From Pleurocapsales cyanobacterium LEGE 10410 (GTDB taxonomy: Bacteria > Cyanobacteriota > Cyanobacteriia > Cyanobacteriales > Xenococcaceae): 64,000 nucleotides of DNA. The stretch covers positions 1-64,000 of the forward strand of contig JADEXJ010000008.1 in assembly GCA_015207195.1 (NCBI GenBank), in the 5' to 3' direction. Of the stretch, positions 35,495-43,929 are shown in pieces (the first letter of the stretch is position 1; every line of letters begins with the position of its first letter). The translations under genes and the position numbers were made by a program. The notes beneath the pieces are model-generated. The model made no database searches. It was given only the letters and a program-made list of their open reading frames with translations, and was not told where the DNA came from.

Positions 35495-36319
35495 ATGCCA
35501 GAAGGTCCTGAAATAAAAATTGCAGCCGACAAAATAGCTAAGGCGATCGCCCTAAAACCAATTGAAGAGATTTTTTTTGCCTTCGAGCATCTTAAACCCT
35601 ATCAAAAGGTCTTGGCGAAGCAGCTTGTTACGGAGATAGATACTAAAGGAAAAGGAATGTTAATCCGCTTTGATAATGGCTTGAGTATTTATAGTCACAA
35701 TCAACTGTATGGTAAATGGACGATCCGTCAAGCCTATAGTTATCCCGATACTAAACGTCAGTTAAGATTAGCTATTCATAATGAAACGAGGTCTGCATTG
35801 CTTTATAGTGCCTCGGATATCGAGGTTTTGGACGAACGGGCGATCGCATCTCATCCGTTTCTTTCTCGTCTGGGTTTAGATGTTTTGGATAGTAAGACAA
35901 CAACCAGAAAAGTTAAAGCCAGGTTGCAAGATCAATCTTTTTGTCGCCGACGGTTTACTAGTTTATTGCTCGATCAGCGTTTTTTAGCGGGGTTGGGTAA
36001 TTATCTGCGTAGCGAAATACTATTTGTCGCTAGAGTGCATCCTACCTTGCGTCCTATTGACTGTAGTGAAGAACAAATATCTGCATTGGCGAAAGCTGTA
36101 TTAAAAGTTCCCCAGCAGTCTTATCAAACCAAAGGTATTACTAACGATCTAAAAATAGTACGACGATTGAAAAAACAAGGCTATCAACGTAAAGATTATC
36201 GCCACTGGGTGTTTGGCAGAGAAGAACGACCATGTTATGTATGCAATACTGCGATTATGAAAGAAACATCGGGAGGACGCAGATATTATTATTGTCCTAG
36301 CTGTCAAGGTCTGGATTAA
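35495..36319 (+). CDS. nei: endonuclease VIII-type DNA glycosylase
   Basis: A 274-residue Fpg/Nei family base-excision enzyme. MPEGPEIK gives the catalytic Pro2 and Glu3. The H2TH region FLAGLGNYLRSEILF is clear, and the zinc finger CYVCNTAIMKE...YYYCPSCQ has all four cysteines. The closing PSCQ and ADKIA-type start favour Nei (oxidised pyrimidines) over Fpg. The last few residues after the finger are as short as in other Nei proteins. Confidence 0.9.
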   Translation: MPEGPEIKIAADKIAKAIALKPIEEIFFAFEHLKPYQKVLAKQLVTEIDTKGKGMLIRFDNGLSIYSHNQLYGKWTIRQAYSYPDTKRQLRLAIHNETRSALLYSASDIEVLDERAIASHPFLSRLGLDVLDSKTTTRKVKARLQDQSFCRRRFTSLLLDQRFLAGLGNYLRSEILFVARVHPTLRPIDCSEEQISALAKAVLKVPQQSYQTKGITNDLKIVRRLKKQGYQRKDYRHWVFGREERPCYVCNTAIMKETSGGRRYYYCPSCQGLD

Positions 36320-36469
36320 TTAGCGTTTTATATTATACATAGATAATTTTCAATAGTTCTCGTTTTGTTCTTATGTAGAGGTTGGATCGAGTCTAACCTC
36401 TATTACTTTTGAGTCGAAAATCAAGTTTCGGGAAGTCTCTGCCTTCTCAATGTTGTTGATTTAGGCTAT

Positions 36470-37153
36470 TCAATCAAAAACTATCGTAAGTTCCTGTTGT
36501 CTTTTTCTTACCAGGCGATCGAGTTCGATTAGCTGACAATCTTCAATACCTTCGGTTAACAAACCTCGTACGGTGTGACTCAAATATTCTGCCGACGAAC
36601 CCAACATACCCGTAGCAGTAGCCAAAGATTCGACAACTTTTTCTGTAGATAAATCCTTGACATATACCGAATGCTGAGGATTGACCGTAAAAGCCAGCAC
36701 TTCTATTGAATCATTGCTATCTTTTCCTGTAATCCAAGTAGGAATATAAGAACCAACAACCATTTCTCTACGCCACAGCAGAAGAAGTTCTGCCTCTAGG
36801 TTGTGATCGACGGGTAGACGATAGGCAATTCCCTGACAGCAATCATTTCCAGGTTCCAAACCCAAGACTAAACCTGGGTTGGCGATCGTTCCCCTCCCGA
36901 CTGGTGCTAAAAGGCAAAATTGCCTTTGCCAGCCTTCAATTGTTACTACCCTACGTTCTAAGTAATCAAACAAAGGATTCCAAATCAAGGAACCGTAAGC
37001 AAATATCCAGAGTTCCCTAGTAGGCTTTTGCTGTAAAGTTGCCCTAATAGATGCTAGTAATTCTTCGTCACTTAAAATTTCTAAATCTAATTCGGGATGT
37101 GCCAGCAGTTGTTGCAGCAGTTTTGATTCGAGAGCTTTACGATTTAAAACCAT
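36470..37153 (-). CDS. gamma-glutamylcyclotransferase (ChaC family)
   Basis: A 227-residue ChaC-like enzyme. The cyclotransferase fold's substrate loop appears as LWIFAYGSLIWNP, and the family-specific FDYLERRVVTIEGWQRQFCL follows. GIAYRLP and LLLWRREMV with a conserved Glu complete it. ChaC enzymes degrade glutathione to 5-oxoproline and Cys-Gly. A 35-residue helical extension precedes the domain. Confidence 0.88.
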   Translation of the reverse strand: MVLNRKALESKLLQQLLAHPELDLEILSDEELLASIRATLQQKPTRELWIFAYGSLIWNPLFDYLERRVVTIEGWQRQFCLLAPVGRGTIANPGLVLGLEPGNDCCQGIAYRLPVDHNLEAELLLLWRREMVVGSYIPTWITGKDSNDSIEVLAFTVNPQHSVYVKDLSTEKVVESLATATGMLGSSAEYLSHTVRGLLTEGIEDCQLIELDRLVRKRQQELTIVFD

Positions 37154-37341
37154 ATATCGAGACAGTATAGAAGGTAGGGGCGTTGGGCGCAGTTTCTTTA
37201 CAGATTTATTTTTTGGTATTTGCCTTTAACTTAACTGTTACAGACTATAGCTATCTAGTTTAGCAATACCTTCCTAGATAGATTAAAGATGAACTATTCT
37301 TAACTAAAATTGCAGTAATAGCAGCTACACAATTAATCTTT

Positions 37342-38412
37342 ATGACATCTCCCTATTTCCTACTGACTCGCGTTTTACTCGATTTTGAAGCAGAAAGAGA
37401 AGAAATTATTAGCGATATTTCCGCAGCAGCCTTTAGTGACGATGGTAGCTTGTGGGTGGGGTCAGATGAAATGATCGGTGTGGAAAGGCTGTCTCCAGTT
37501 GGCTGTCATAGCTATGGTGAACATCAACGATTTTTGTTGCAAGACTATATAAATCTATTTAATACCGACGATGAAATGGATATTGAGGGGATGGACTTTA
37601 GGGACGGATATCTCTGGTTGACGGGTTCTCACAGTACTAAACGTAAAAAACCCAAAAAAGACGATCTCGAAGAAAATTTAGCTCGGTTGGCAACGATAAC
37701 TACAGACCTCAATCGCTTTATCTTAGCTAGGATACCTATAGTTGACGGTAAGTTAATTAAATCCTATTCGCCACAAGAGGACAAAACTTTAACCGCAGCC
37801 TGTTTGCAGACTACAGAAGAACGAAATATTTTGTTTGAAGCCCTCAAAGAAGATCGACATCTCAAGCCTTTTATGAAAATGGGTATTCCTTCTAAAGATA
37901 ACGGCTTAGATATTGAAGGATTGGCGATTAAGAGCGATCGCCTGTTTCTTGGTTTACGCGGTCCAGTATTGCGCGGTTGGGCAATTATTCTAGAACTCGA
38001 ACTAACCGAAACTGAACCAGGAATTCTCAGCCTCAAGGAGATTACCGACGATGGAGCAAAATATAAAAAGTATTTCTTAGATCTAAATGGTTTGGGAGTA
38101 CGAGAATTGTGTTGGCAAGGTGATGATTTGTTAATTTTAGCAGGACCGACAATGGCTATTGAAGGTGAAATGCAGATTTTTCGCTGGCGTGACGCGGGAC
38201 AAGGTGAAGGCGACACAATTCAAAAACAAGATGAAGAGCAACTTTTTCCCCTGTTCGATCTGCCCTTGACTATTGGCTCAGACAATGCAGAAGGTTTAGC
38301 TTTGTATTCCTGTTGGTCAACAGAAGATGGATTGATGGTGTTCTATGATTCCCCCAATGAAAACCGAATCAGAGGAGATCGACAAATATTTGCTGATGTT
38401 TTTCGGATTTGA
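37342..38412 (+). CDS. DUF3616 domain protein
   Basis: A 356-residue protein of the DUF3616 family (beta-propeller-like). DISAAAFSDDGSLWVGSDE, DIEGMDFRDGYLWLTGSHS and LDIEGLAIKSDRLFLGLRGP are repeated blades with the DIEG motif, and SDNAEGLALY closes the set. No signal peptide. Function unknown. It stands alone. Confidence 0.85.
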   Translation: MTSPYFLLTRVLLDFEAEREEIISDISAAAFSDDGSLWVGSDEMIGVERLSPVGCHSYGEHQRFLLQDYINLFNTDDEMDIEGMDFRDGYLWLTGSHSTKRKKPKKDDLEENLARLATITTDLNRFILARIPIVDGKLIKSYSPQEDKTLTAACLQTTEERNILFEALKEDRHLKPFMKMGIPSKDNGLDIEGLAIKSDRLFLGLRGPVLRGWAIILELELTETEPGILSLKEITDDGAKYKKYFLDLNGLGVRELCWQGDDLLILAGPTMAIEGEMQIFRWRDAGQGEGDTIQKQDEEQLFPLFDLPLTIGSDNAEGLALYSCWSTEDGLMVFYDSPNENRIRGDRQIFADVFRI

Positions 38413-38556
38413 ACTGTAGCGAATTTTGATTGCTATAGATCAAGTTTAATACAAAAATACTAAATGCAAGTTCATAGAATGATACTAAATCCTCACAAGT
38501 TCTTCAAGCTTTTGAACTATCTTAAACTAAGGTCGAATTGATCAGTAAGCTAGATG

Positions 38557-38752
38557 ATGAGTGTTAAAACTAGTTGTTTTTTCCAAGCAATAATAAATGA
38601 AGTTCGTCATTTAGTTGAGGTTCATGGTTTTGACCCCCAAGCAGCTATTTACGTTTGAGCCAATTTTTTATTAGAAGTCTGGCATTTGGTTGAATGTGAA
38701 TTTAGAAGTACAAGGCTGTTCGCTGGCGATCGCTTCGATCCCAGATCGTTAA
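38557..38752 (+). pseudogene. decayed copy of the DUF4327 gene
   Basis: Starting at ATG 38557, the frame reads AIINEVRHLVEVHGFDPQAAIYV, then TGA (38656-38658), then ANFLLEVWHLVECEF. This lines up with KDEARHLVAIGKLDLHQPICV and CQFIPPREWICVECEL of the intact gene at 39080. The stop and the loss of the Cys residues show it is not functional as a full-length protein. The 144 bases before it (38413-38556) hold nothing notable. Confidence 0.7.
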
Positions 38753-38769
38753 AGATGAGGAACTAATTT

Positions 38770-39000
38770 ATGTGTTTGGCTGTACCTGGAAAAATTGTCT
38801 CGATCGGCGATGACGAACCTTTGTTGAGGATGGGTAGGGTTAGCTTTGGGGGAATAATTAAGCAGGTTAGCCTAGCATATCTACCCGAAGCTGTGGTTGG
38901 TGATTATGTCATTGTTCATGTTGGTTTTGCCCTGAGTATTCTCGATCGCGATGAAGCCGAACAAACTTTAAATTATGTTCAACAACTGGAAACCAGCTAG
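38770..39000 (+). CDS. hypC: hydrogenase maturation chaperone HypC
   Basis: A 76-residue HypC. The defining N-terminal MCLAVPGKIVSI supplies Cys2, which holds the Fe(CN)2CO unit with HypD, and VSLAYLPEAVVGDYVIVHVGFAL is the rest of the OB-fold. It should deliver the cluster to the large subunit HoxH (22 kb region). No other hyp gene is near. It lies between two copies, one broken, of the DUF4327 gene. Confidence 0.95.
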   Translation: MCLAVPGKIVSIGDDEPLLRMGRVSFGGIIKQVSLAYLPEAVVGDYVIVHVGFALSILDRDEAEQTLNYVQQLETS

Positions 39001-39079
39001 ATCTTTAGCAAATAACTCTGTTGACCTTGTTCCTAATCGTAGCTTCTTCAAATATATTTTTTACTCTACGAGGTAAATT

Positions 39080-39301
39080 ATGGTTGCCACAATCGATTAT
39101 TCACTTGATGAAATTAAAGATGAAGCTCGTCATTTAGTTGCAATAGGAAAGCTCGATCTTCATCAGCCAATTTGCGTTCTTTGCCAGTTTATTCCCCCCA
39201 GAGAATGGATTTGTGTTGAATGTGAGTTGGAAAGAAACGATTATTTGTTAAGAGATCATATCTGTGACCTCTTAGCCAAAGAAGAATGGTCAGATGATTA
39301 G
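39080..39301 (+). CDS. DUF4327 family protein
   Basis: A 73-residue cyanobacterial protein of DUF4327. EIKDEARHLVAIGKLDLHQPIC followed by LCQFIPPREWICVECELE and NDYLLRDHICDLLA is the complete family pattern. Function unknown; no membrane segment. A GAGG site precedes ATG 39080. A decayed duplicate lies 0.5 kb upstream. Confidence 0.9.
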   Translation: MVATIDYSLDEIKDEARHLVAIGKLDLHQPICVLCQFIPPREWICVECELERNDYLLRDHICDLLAKEEWSDD

Positions 39302-39373
39302 TTCTGCTTCGTTTAAGCAGTCCTTGGAGACTAACGACGCAGTAGCAGGTTGAATTTGGGGGAATTAGAACTT

Positions 39374-39868
39374 ATGACCCAGATATTTGCTTTAAACAAA
39401 CAAACAATAATGACAGCAGAAGAACTTAAGGCAGCATACGAATTAGGTAGAAGGGATTTTTCGCGATCGCATCTAGCGCAAACCAACTTTCACAAGGCTT
39501 TGTTGACAGATATCAATCTTAGCTATGCCTACTTGAGTCGAGCTAATTTGACGAGGGCAAATTTAGAACGCGCTTTTCTCAATGGTGCAGTTCTGTATGC
39601 TGCCAATTTACATTATGCCAAATTATGTAAAGCAAGTTTAATCAAAGTGGATTTAGAAAAAGCCAATTTAGACAACGCTATCCTCAATCATGCAAATCTG
39701 AGTGGAGCAAATCTAAAAAATGCCAATTTAGAACGCGCACACCTGGTATGGGCAAATTTACGTTCGGCTAATTTAACCGATGCCAACCTTGAGGGTGCAG
39801 ATTTGAGCAGTGCAAAATTTTGCCAAACGATTATGCCTGATGGAAGTATCAGAAATGATGACTGTTAG
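39374..39868 (+). CDS. pentapeptide-repeat protein
   Basis: A 164-residue protein whose centre and C-terminus are a right-handed quadrilateral beta-helix made of about 20 A(D/N)LxX repeats (for example RANLTRANLERAFLNGA and SGANLKNANLERAHL). Function is unknown, as for most cyanobacterial members. ATG 39374 is preferred; a TTG at 39350 and an ATG at 39410 are alternatives. The last repeats end with PDGSIRNDDC, a common cap. Confidence 0.85.
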   Translation: MTQIFALNKQTIMTAEELKAAYELGRRDFSRSHLAQTNFHKALLTDINLSYAYLSRANLTRANLERAFLNGAVLYAANLHYAKLCKASLIKVDLEKANLDNAILNHANLSGANLKNANLERAHLVWANLRSANLTDANLEGADLSSAKFCQTIMPDGSIRNDDC

Positions 39869-39933
39869 CGATTACTAATTGCTAATTACGGGTTGGTAGT
39901 TGGTAGCTTTACACCATTACTAGGAGAGGGAAA

Positions 39934-41481
39934 ATGAAAAATTTTGATTACGTAATTCTCGGTGCAGGGTTGGGGGGACTTTCGGCTGCTGCTTGTCTGA
40001 GTCGTCAGGGATATCGAGTGGCTGTCTTAGAACAGCATTATCTGCCTGGAGGCTGTTGTCATACATTTGGCTATGGCGACTATAATTTTTGTGCGGATGT
40101 TCACTATATCTATCAGTGTGGTGAAGGACAAGCGGTTAAGCAATTTCTCGACTATATAGATCGCCAGGTTCCCTTCAATTCTCTTAATCCAGACTGTATC
40201 GATCGCGTGATTACTCCAGAGGTCGATTTTCGGATTCCTTTAGATTGGGAAAAATTTCGCGATCGCCTGATTACTACTTTTCCCGAAGAAACTAAAGGGA
40301 TTAACCTTTACTGTAACGAAATCAAGCAACTTCATCAAGAACTGAGACAATTAACCCAGGAGGTTCATTGGTACGACTTAGATTGGTCTGACTGGCTGGC
40401 TCTACCAAAATACTGGCATTTATTCACCAGGCGTAACTGGACGTTACAAGATCTTTACGACCATACTGGACTATCACCCAAGCTACAGACACTATTGGCA
40501 GGGCAAAGTGGTGACTATGGCTTGCCTCCCTCAGAAATTGCTTTAATTACTCATACATCCTTAGTTTGGGACTACTCCGAAGGTGCTTATTATCCTCAAT
40601 ATCACTTTAAACATCTGGTTGATAGCATTGTTTCAGCTATTACTGAACGAGGTGGCATAGTTAAATATTCTTCCCCCGTTCAACATATTGAAGTTGAAAA
40701 CGGTCGAGTAATCTACATAACCGCAGGCGAAGAAACTTATCAAGCGGATAATGCCTATATTAGCGATCTCGATCCCAAGCTGACAGTTGAGTTAATGCAC
40801 AATTCTTTGGCATTGAGCAAACTGGAACATCGTCGTTTAACCGAATATGAATACTCTGCCAGTGCATTTAATATTTATCTTGGTTTAGACTCACGGTTCA
40901 CTCCTCAAGCTTATGGCATCGGTAACTGGAATATTTGGTACTATCCCGAAAGCAACCTAAATCGAGCCTATCAGCGACAGCTTCAGGGTAATCTAGAACA
41001 TCCTTGGATTTTCTTATCTTGTCCGACTTTAAAATCCCAAGAGCCAGGAATGGCACCAGACGAACATCATGTTTTGGAAATTACTACTATTTGTCCCTAC
41101 GAACCATTCAAAAAACTCCACAGGATAGATACGGCAGCCTACCAAGCCCAGAAACGAGCAGTCTATCAGGAGTTAATGCAAAGCGTTCGTAAGCTGATTC
41201 CCGATATCGACAAGTATATTCGGATGAAGATCTACGGTACTCCTACTACCAGCGAATACTATCTGGGACAGCCCGAAGGCAATATGTATGGTGCTAAACT
41301 AATTCCGCAACAAATTGGCTTGAACCGCCTAGGCTATAAAACCGAACTGCCAAATTTATATCTAGTTGGTGCAACTGCTGGCTATCCTAGCGTTCCTGGA
41401 GTCATTAGTAATGGTATGGACGTGGTGGAAATGCTGACAGGGGAATCTGTTCGTAGTTCGCAGTTAGTCGGCGTTCGTTGA
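39934..41481 (+). CDS. phytoene desaturase/CrtISO-like FAD oxidoreductase
   Basis: A 515-residue FAD-dependent oxidoreductase. The dinucleotide fold is VILGAGLGGLSAAACLSRQG with EQHYLPGGCCHTF. The C-terminal FAD motif is GYPSVPGVISNGMDV preceded by NLYLVGATAG. The family includes carotene isomerase and all-trans-retinol 13,14-reductase. The NFCADVHYIY start is close to the retinol-saturase-like branch rather than CrtISO itself. AGGAGAGG before ATG 39934 is a strong ribosome site. The next gene begins 11 bases after its stop. Confidence 0.85.
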   Translation: MKNFDYVILGAGLGGLSAAACLSRQGYRVAVLEQHYLPGGCCHTFGYGDYNFCADVHYIYQCGEGQAVKQFLDYIDRQVPFNSLNPDCIDRVITPEVDFRIPLDWEKFRDRLITTFPEETKGINLYCNEIKQLHQELRQLTQEVHWYDLDWSDWLALPKYWHLFTRRNWTLQDLYDHTGLSPKLQTLLAGQSGDYGLPPSEIALITHTSLVWDYSEGAYYPQYHFKHLVDSIVSAITERGGIVKYSSPVQHIEVENGRVIYITAGEETYQADNAYISDLDPKLTVELMHNSLALSKLEHRRLTEYEYSASAFNIYLGLDSRFTPQAYGIGNWNIWYYPESNLNRAYQRQLQGNLEHPWIFLSCPTLKSQEPGMAPDEHHVLEITTICPYEPFKKLHRIDTAAYQAQKRAVYQELMQSVRKLIPDIDKYIRMKIYGTPTTSEYYLGQPEGNMYGAKLIPQQIGLNRLGYKTELPNLYLVGATAGYPSVPGVISNGMDVVEMLTGESVRSSQLVGVR

Positions 41482-41492
41482 GGTTGACGAAA

Positions 41493-41942
41493 ATGATCGG
41501 GATAAATTCAATAAACTACCGTGAAAAGATTATTGCTTTGTGGACGGTATTTCTCTTAGGAACACTGTTTCATACCCAATTGGCTTTGATACCTTTATTC
41601 CACGGCATCGATGTAGCCATGATGGGGCATCATCATCAAGAGACTGCCACTATTGCAGAGATCGCGCCTATCTTGTGGGGAATGCTGCTGTTTTTTTGCA
41701 TCCCAATACTAGCAATTGTGGGTACTGCTTTTTATCAGTTCAAACGTTATCAAGTATTTCATTTTGGTTTGACACTATTGTATACAGTTCTCAATTTGTT
41801 GCATTTGGTCGCTGATTTATTGGTCGAACCGATCGCTTGGTATCAAATTGCGTTAATGCTGCTGCTGCTGCTCATAGGAATCTTGTTGAATCTGGTGTCT
41901 TATCAATGGCTCAAAAGCAGTCCTCGTTACCTTAAGGGGTGA
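41493..41942 (+). CDS. small polytopic membrane protein, cotranscribed with the FAD oxidoreductase
   Basis: A 149-residue protein with four predicted membrane helices (IIALWTVFLLGTLFHTQLAL; ILWGMLLFFCIPILAIVGTA; FHFGLTLLYTVLNLLHLVAD; YQIALMLLLLLIGILLNLVS). A GHHHQE motif sits in the first loop and could bind metal. I do not recognise the family. ATG 41493 is chosen over the earlier TTG 41478, which overlaps the upstream gene. Confidence 0.7.
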   Translation: MIGINSINYREKIIALWTVFLLGTLFHTQLALIPLFHGIDVAMMGHHHQETATIAEIAPILWGMLLFFCIPILAIVGTAFYQFKRYQVFHFGLTLLYTVLNLLHLVADLLVEPIAWYQIALMLLLLLIGILLNLVSYQWLKSSPRYLKG

Positions 41943-42342
41943 TCGAAGACCTCAAAGGGAATGGTCAGAAAAAGCCAACATTTTGGCTGTACCAACTTAA
42001 TCGTTACTTTTGATACAGTTGTCGATTTGGTGGTGCTATAATGCTAGGGCAACATTTTGTTACATTAATTTCAGCTTAATATTGCAAACTGATGTACTAC
42101 TCTATTGAGAGCCGATTGACGGTAAAACACTGAATAATAGTGGTAAATCGAGGTAAGTTAAATTTAACAAACACAGTCGTAGTATTTTGTATTTAAAATT
42201 ATTAGTGTAAAAGTATTTGGCAAGATCGAATTAAACAACAACCAACAAAGTAATGGCTCGTGACATATTAAAATTTGGTAACGAACAATCTTTACCAAAG
42301 TGCGATTTTTAAATTAGCAAGTTTAACCAACCATCATAAATA
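41943..42342. other. spacer before the SDR gene
   Basis: This 400-base AT-rich spacer has a TATAAT box at 42037-42042 with a TTGATA 21 bases upstream, which is too far for a strong sigma-70 pair. I see no repeat or small gene. Confidence 0.4.
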
Positions 42343-43074
42343 ATGAATTCATCCTCAAATCAACTACGAGCAATAGTGACAGGTGCAAGTAGCGGTATTG
42401 GAAAAGCAACGGCTTTAGCTTTTGCCAGATCGGGTATTGAGGTAGCTTTAGTAAGTCGTTCTACAGATAAATTAGCAGCTGTAGCCAAGGAGATCCAGAC
42501 AGAAACTCAGATTAAGGCAGGAGTATATCCAATAGACTTGTCTATTCTGGGTCAAGTTAGGGAGCAAATTACTAAAATTTGCGATGATTTTGGACCGATT
42601 GATATTTTGGTCAATAATGCGGGAATGGCATACACTAACGCTCTAAGCGAAACTACTCTAGAAGATTGGCAGCAAATAATTGACCTCAACCTGACCAGTG
42701 TTTTCCAGTGTATACAGGGAGTATTGCCTCAAATGCGCGATCGCTCATCTGGAACAATTATCAACGTCGCTTCTATTGCTGCATTTAATGCTTTTCCCCA
42801 ATGGGGGGCTTATGGCATCAGCAAGGCAGCTGTGGTGGCGTTGAGTAAAGCTTTGGCTGTAGAAGAGAGAGACAATGGCATTCGTACCGTCACAATCTCT
42901 CCTGGTTCGGTCAACACTCCCATTTGGGATACAGACACCGTACAGGCAGATTTTAATCGCGAGGCAATGTTAACTCCAGAAGTTGTTGCCCAATCGATAC
43001 TCCACGCAGCTTTGCTACCCCATCATGCGGTAGTAGAAGAGATGATCGTTACCCCTGGTGGAGGGGCATTATAG
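42343..43074 (+). CDS. short-chain dehydrogenase/reductase
   Basis: A 243-residue classical SDR. TGASSGIGKATALAF binds the cofactor, NNAG follows, and the catalytic Ser, Tyr and Lys lie in NVASIAAFNAFPQWGAYGISKAA. The substrate cannot be told. It precedes folE by 61 bases on the same strand, and pterin-linked SDRs exist, but that link here is only positional. Confidence 0.9.
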   Translation: MNSSSNQLRAIVTGASSGIGKATALAFARSGIEVALVSRSTDKLAAVAKEIQTETQIKAGVYPIDLSILGQVREQITKICDDFGPIDILVNNAGMAYTNALSETTLEDWQQIIDLNLTSVFQCIQGVLPQMRDRSSGTIINVASIAAFNAFPQWGAYGISKAAVVALSKALAVEERDNGIRTVTISPGSVNTPIWDTDTVQADFNREAMLTPEVVAQSILHAALLPHHAVVEEMIVTPGGGAL

Positions 43075-43135
43075 ATAACGCTCATCACCAAATTATAGTA
43101 GCAAGAGGACAGAGTTTTACTCATCTTAATAGATT

Positions 43136-43864
43136 ATGACAACAGTTTCTTCTAACGGTTCCAATCGTTCTGAATTTCCCAATCCTAATAGTTCCAATCC
43201 CCTACAATCTAATTTGTCAGACCAAGTTCTTAGTAGACCCGATCGCAACACCCACAACGGTCAGGCTGTCGAGATTAAAGCAACTTCCGAAGCTGCCAAA
43301 GAAAAGATGATGGAGGCAGTTTATACTATGTTGGAGTCGGTAGGCGAAGATCCAGAGCGAGAGGGATTGCTGAAGACTCCTAAAAGAGTTGCCGAGGCGA
43401 TGCAATATTTAACTAGTGGCTACAACCAGTCTCTAGAAACCATCGTCAACGGGGCGATCTTTGATGAAGGACACAATGAAATGGTGTTGGTCAGAGATAT
43501 TGATTTCTTTAGCCTTTGCGAACACCATATGTTACCTTTTATGGGTAGAGCGCACGTAGCCTATATTCCCGACCAGAAAGTAGTAGGCTTGAGTAAGCTG
43601 GCTCGGATTGTGGAGATGTATGCCCGTCGTTTGCAGGTACAGGAGCGTTTGACCCGCCAGATTGCCGAAGCAATTAAGGAAACTTTAGAACCCCAAGGAG
43701 TTGCGGTAGTAATGGAAGCAACTCATATGTGTATGTCGATGCGCGGAGTGCAAAAACCAGGTTCTTGGACGGTAACCAGTGCGATGCTGGGGGTATTCCA
43801 AGACGAACAGAAGACTCGCGAAGAATTTCTTAATTTGATTCGTCATCAACCCAGCTTTATGTAG
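43136..43864 (+). CDS. folE: GTP cyclohydrolase I
   Basis: A 242-residue FolE that opens GTP to 7,8-dihydroneopterin triphosphate for folate and pterin synthesis. [41 protein letters not shown] (Zn ligands Cys and His) and [19 protein letters not shown] are all intact. About 45 poorly conserved residues precede the domain. A terminator follows. Confidence 0.97.
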   Translation: MTTVSSNGSNRSEFPNPNSSNPLQSNLSDQVLSRPDRNTHNGQAVEIKATSEAAKEKMMEAVYTMLESVGEDPEREGLLKTPKRVAEAMQYLTSGYNQSLETIVNGAIFDEGHNEMVLVRDIDFFSLCEHHMLPFMGRAHVAYIPDQKVVGLSKLARIVEMYARRLQVQERLTRQIAEAIKETLEPQGVAVVMEATHMCMSMRGVQKPGSWTVTSAMLGVFQDEQKTREEFLNLIRHQPSFM

Positions 43865-43884
43865 AAAATCAATTTTGATTTAAT

Positions 43885-43919
43885 AAAATGGTGGGGTGCG
43901 CTTCACCATTTTTTATTTT
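43885..43919. terminator. bidirectional terminator between folE and the repeat-protein gene
   Basis: AAAATGGTG pairs with CACCATTTT, with T-rich sequence following on the plus strand and an A/T-rich mirror on the minus strand. It lies 21 bases after the folE stop and 11 bases from the end of the convergent gene, so it can serve both. Confidence 0.8.
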
Positions 43920-43929
43920 TTATAAGTAT

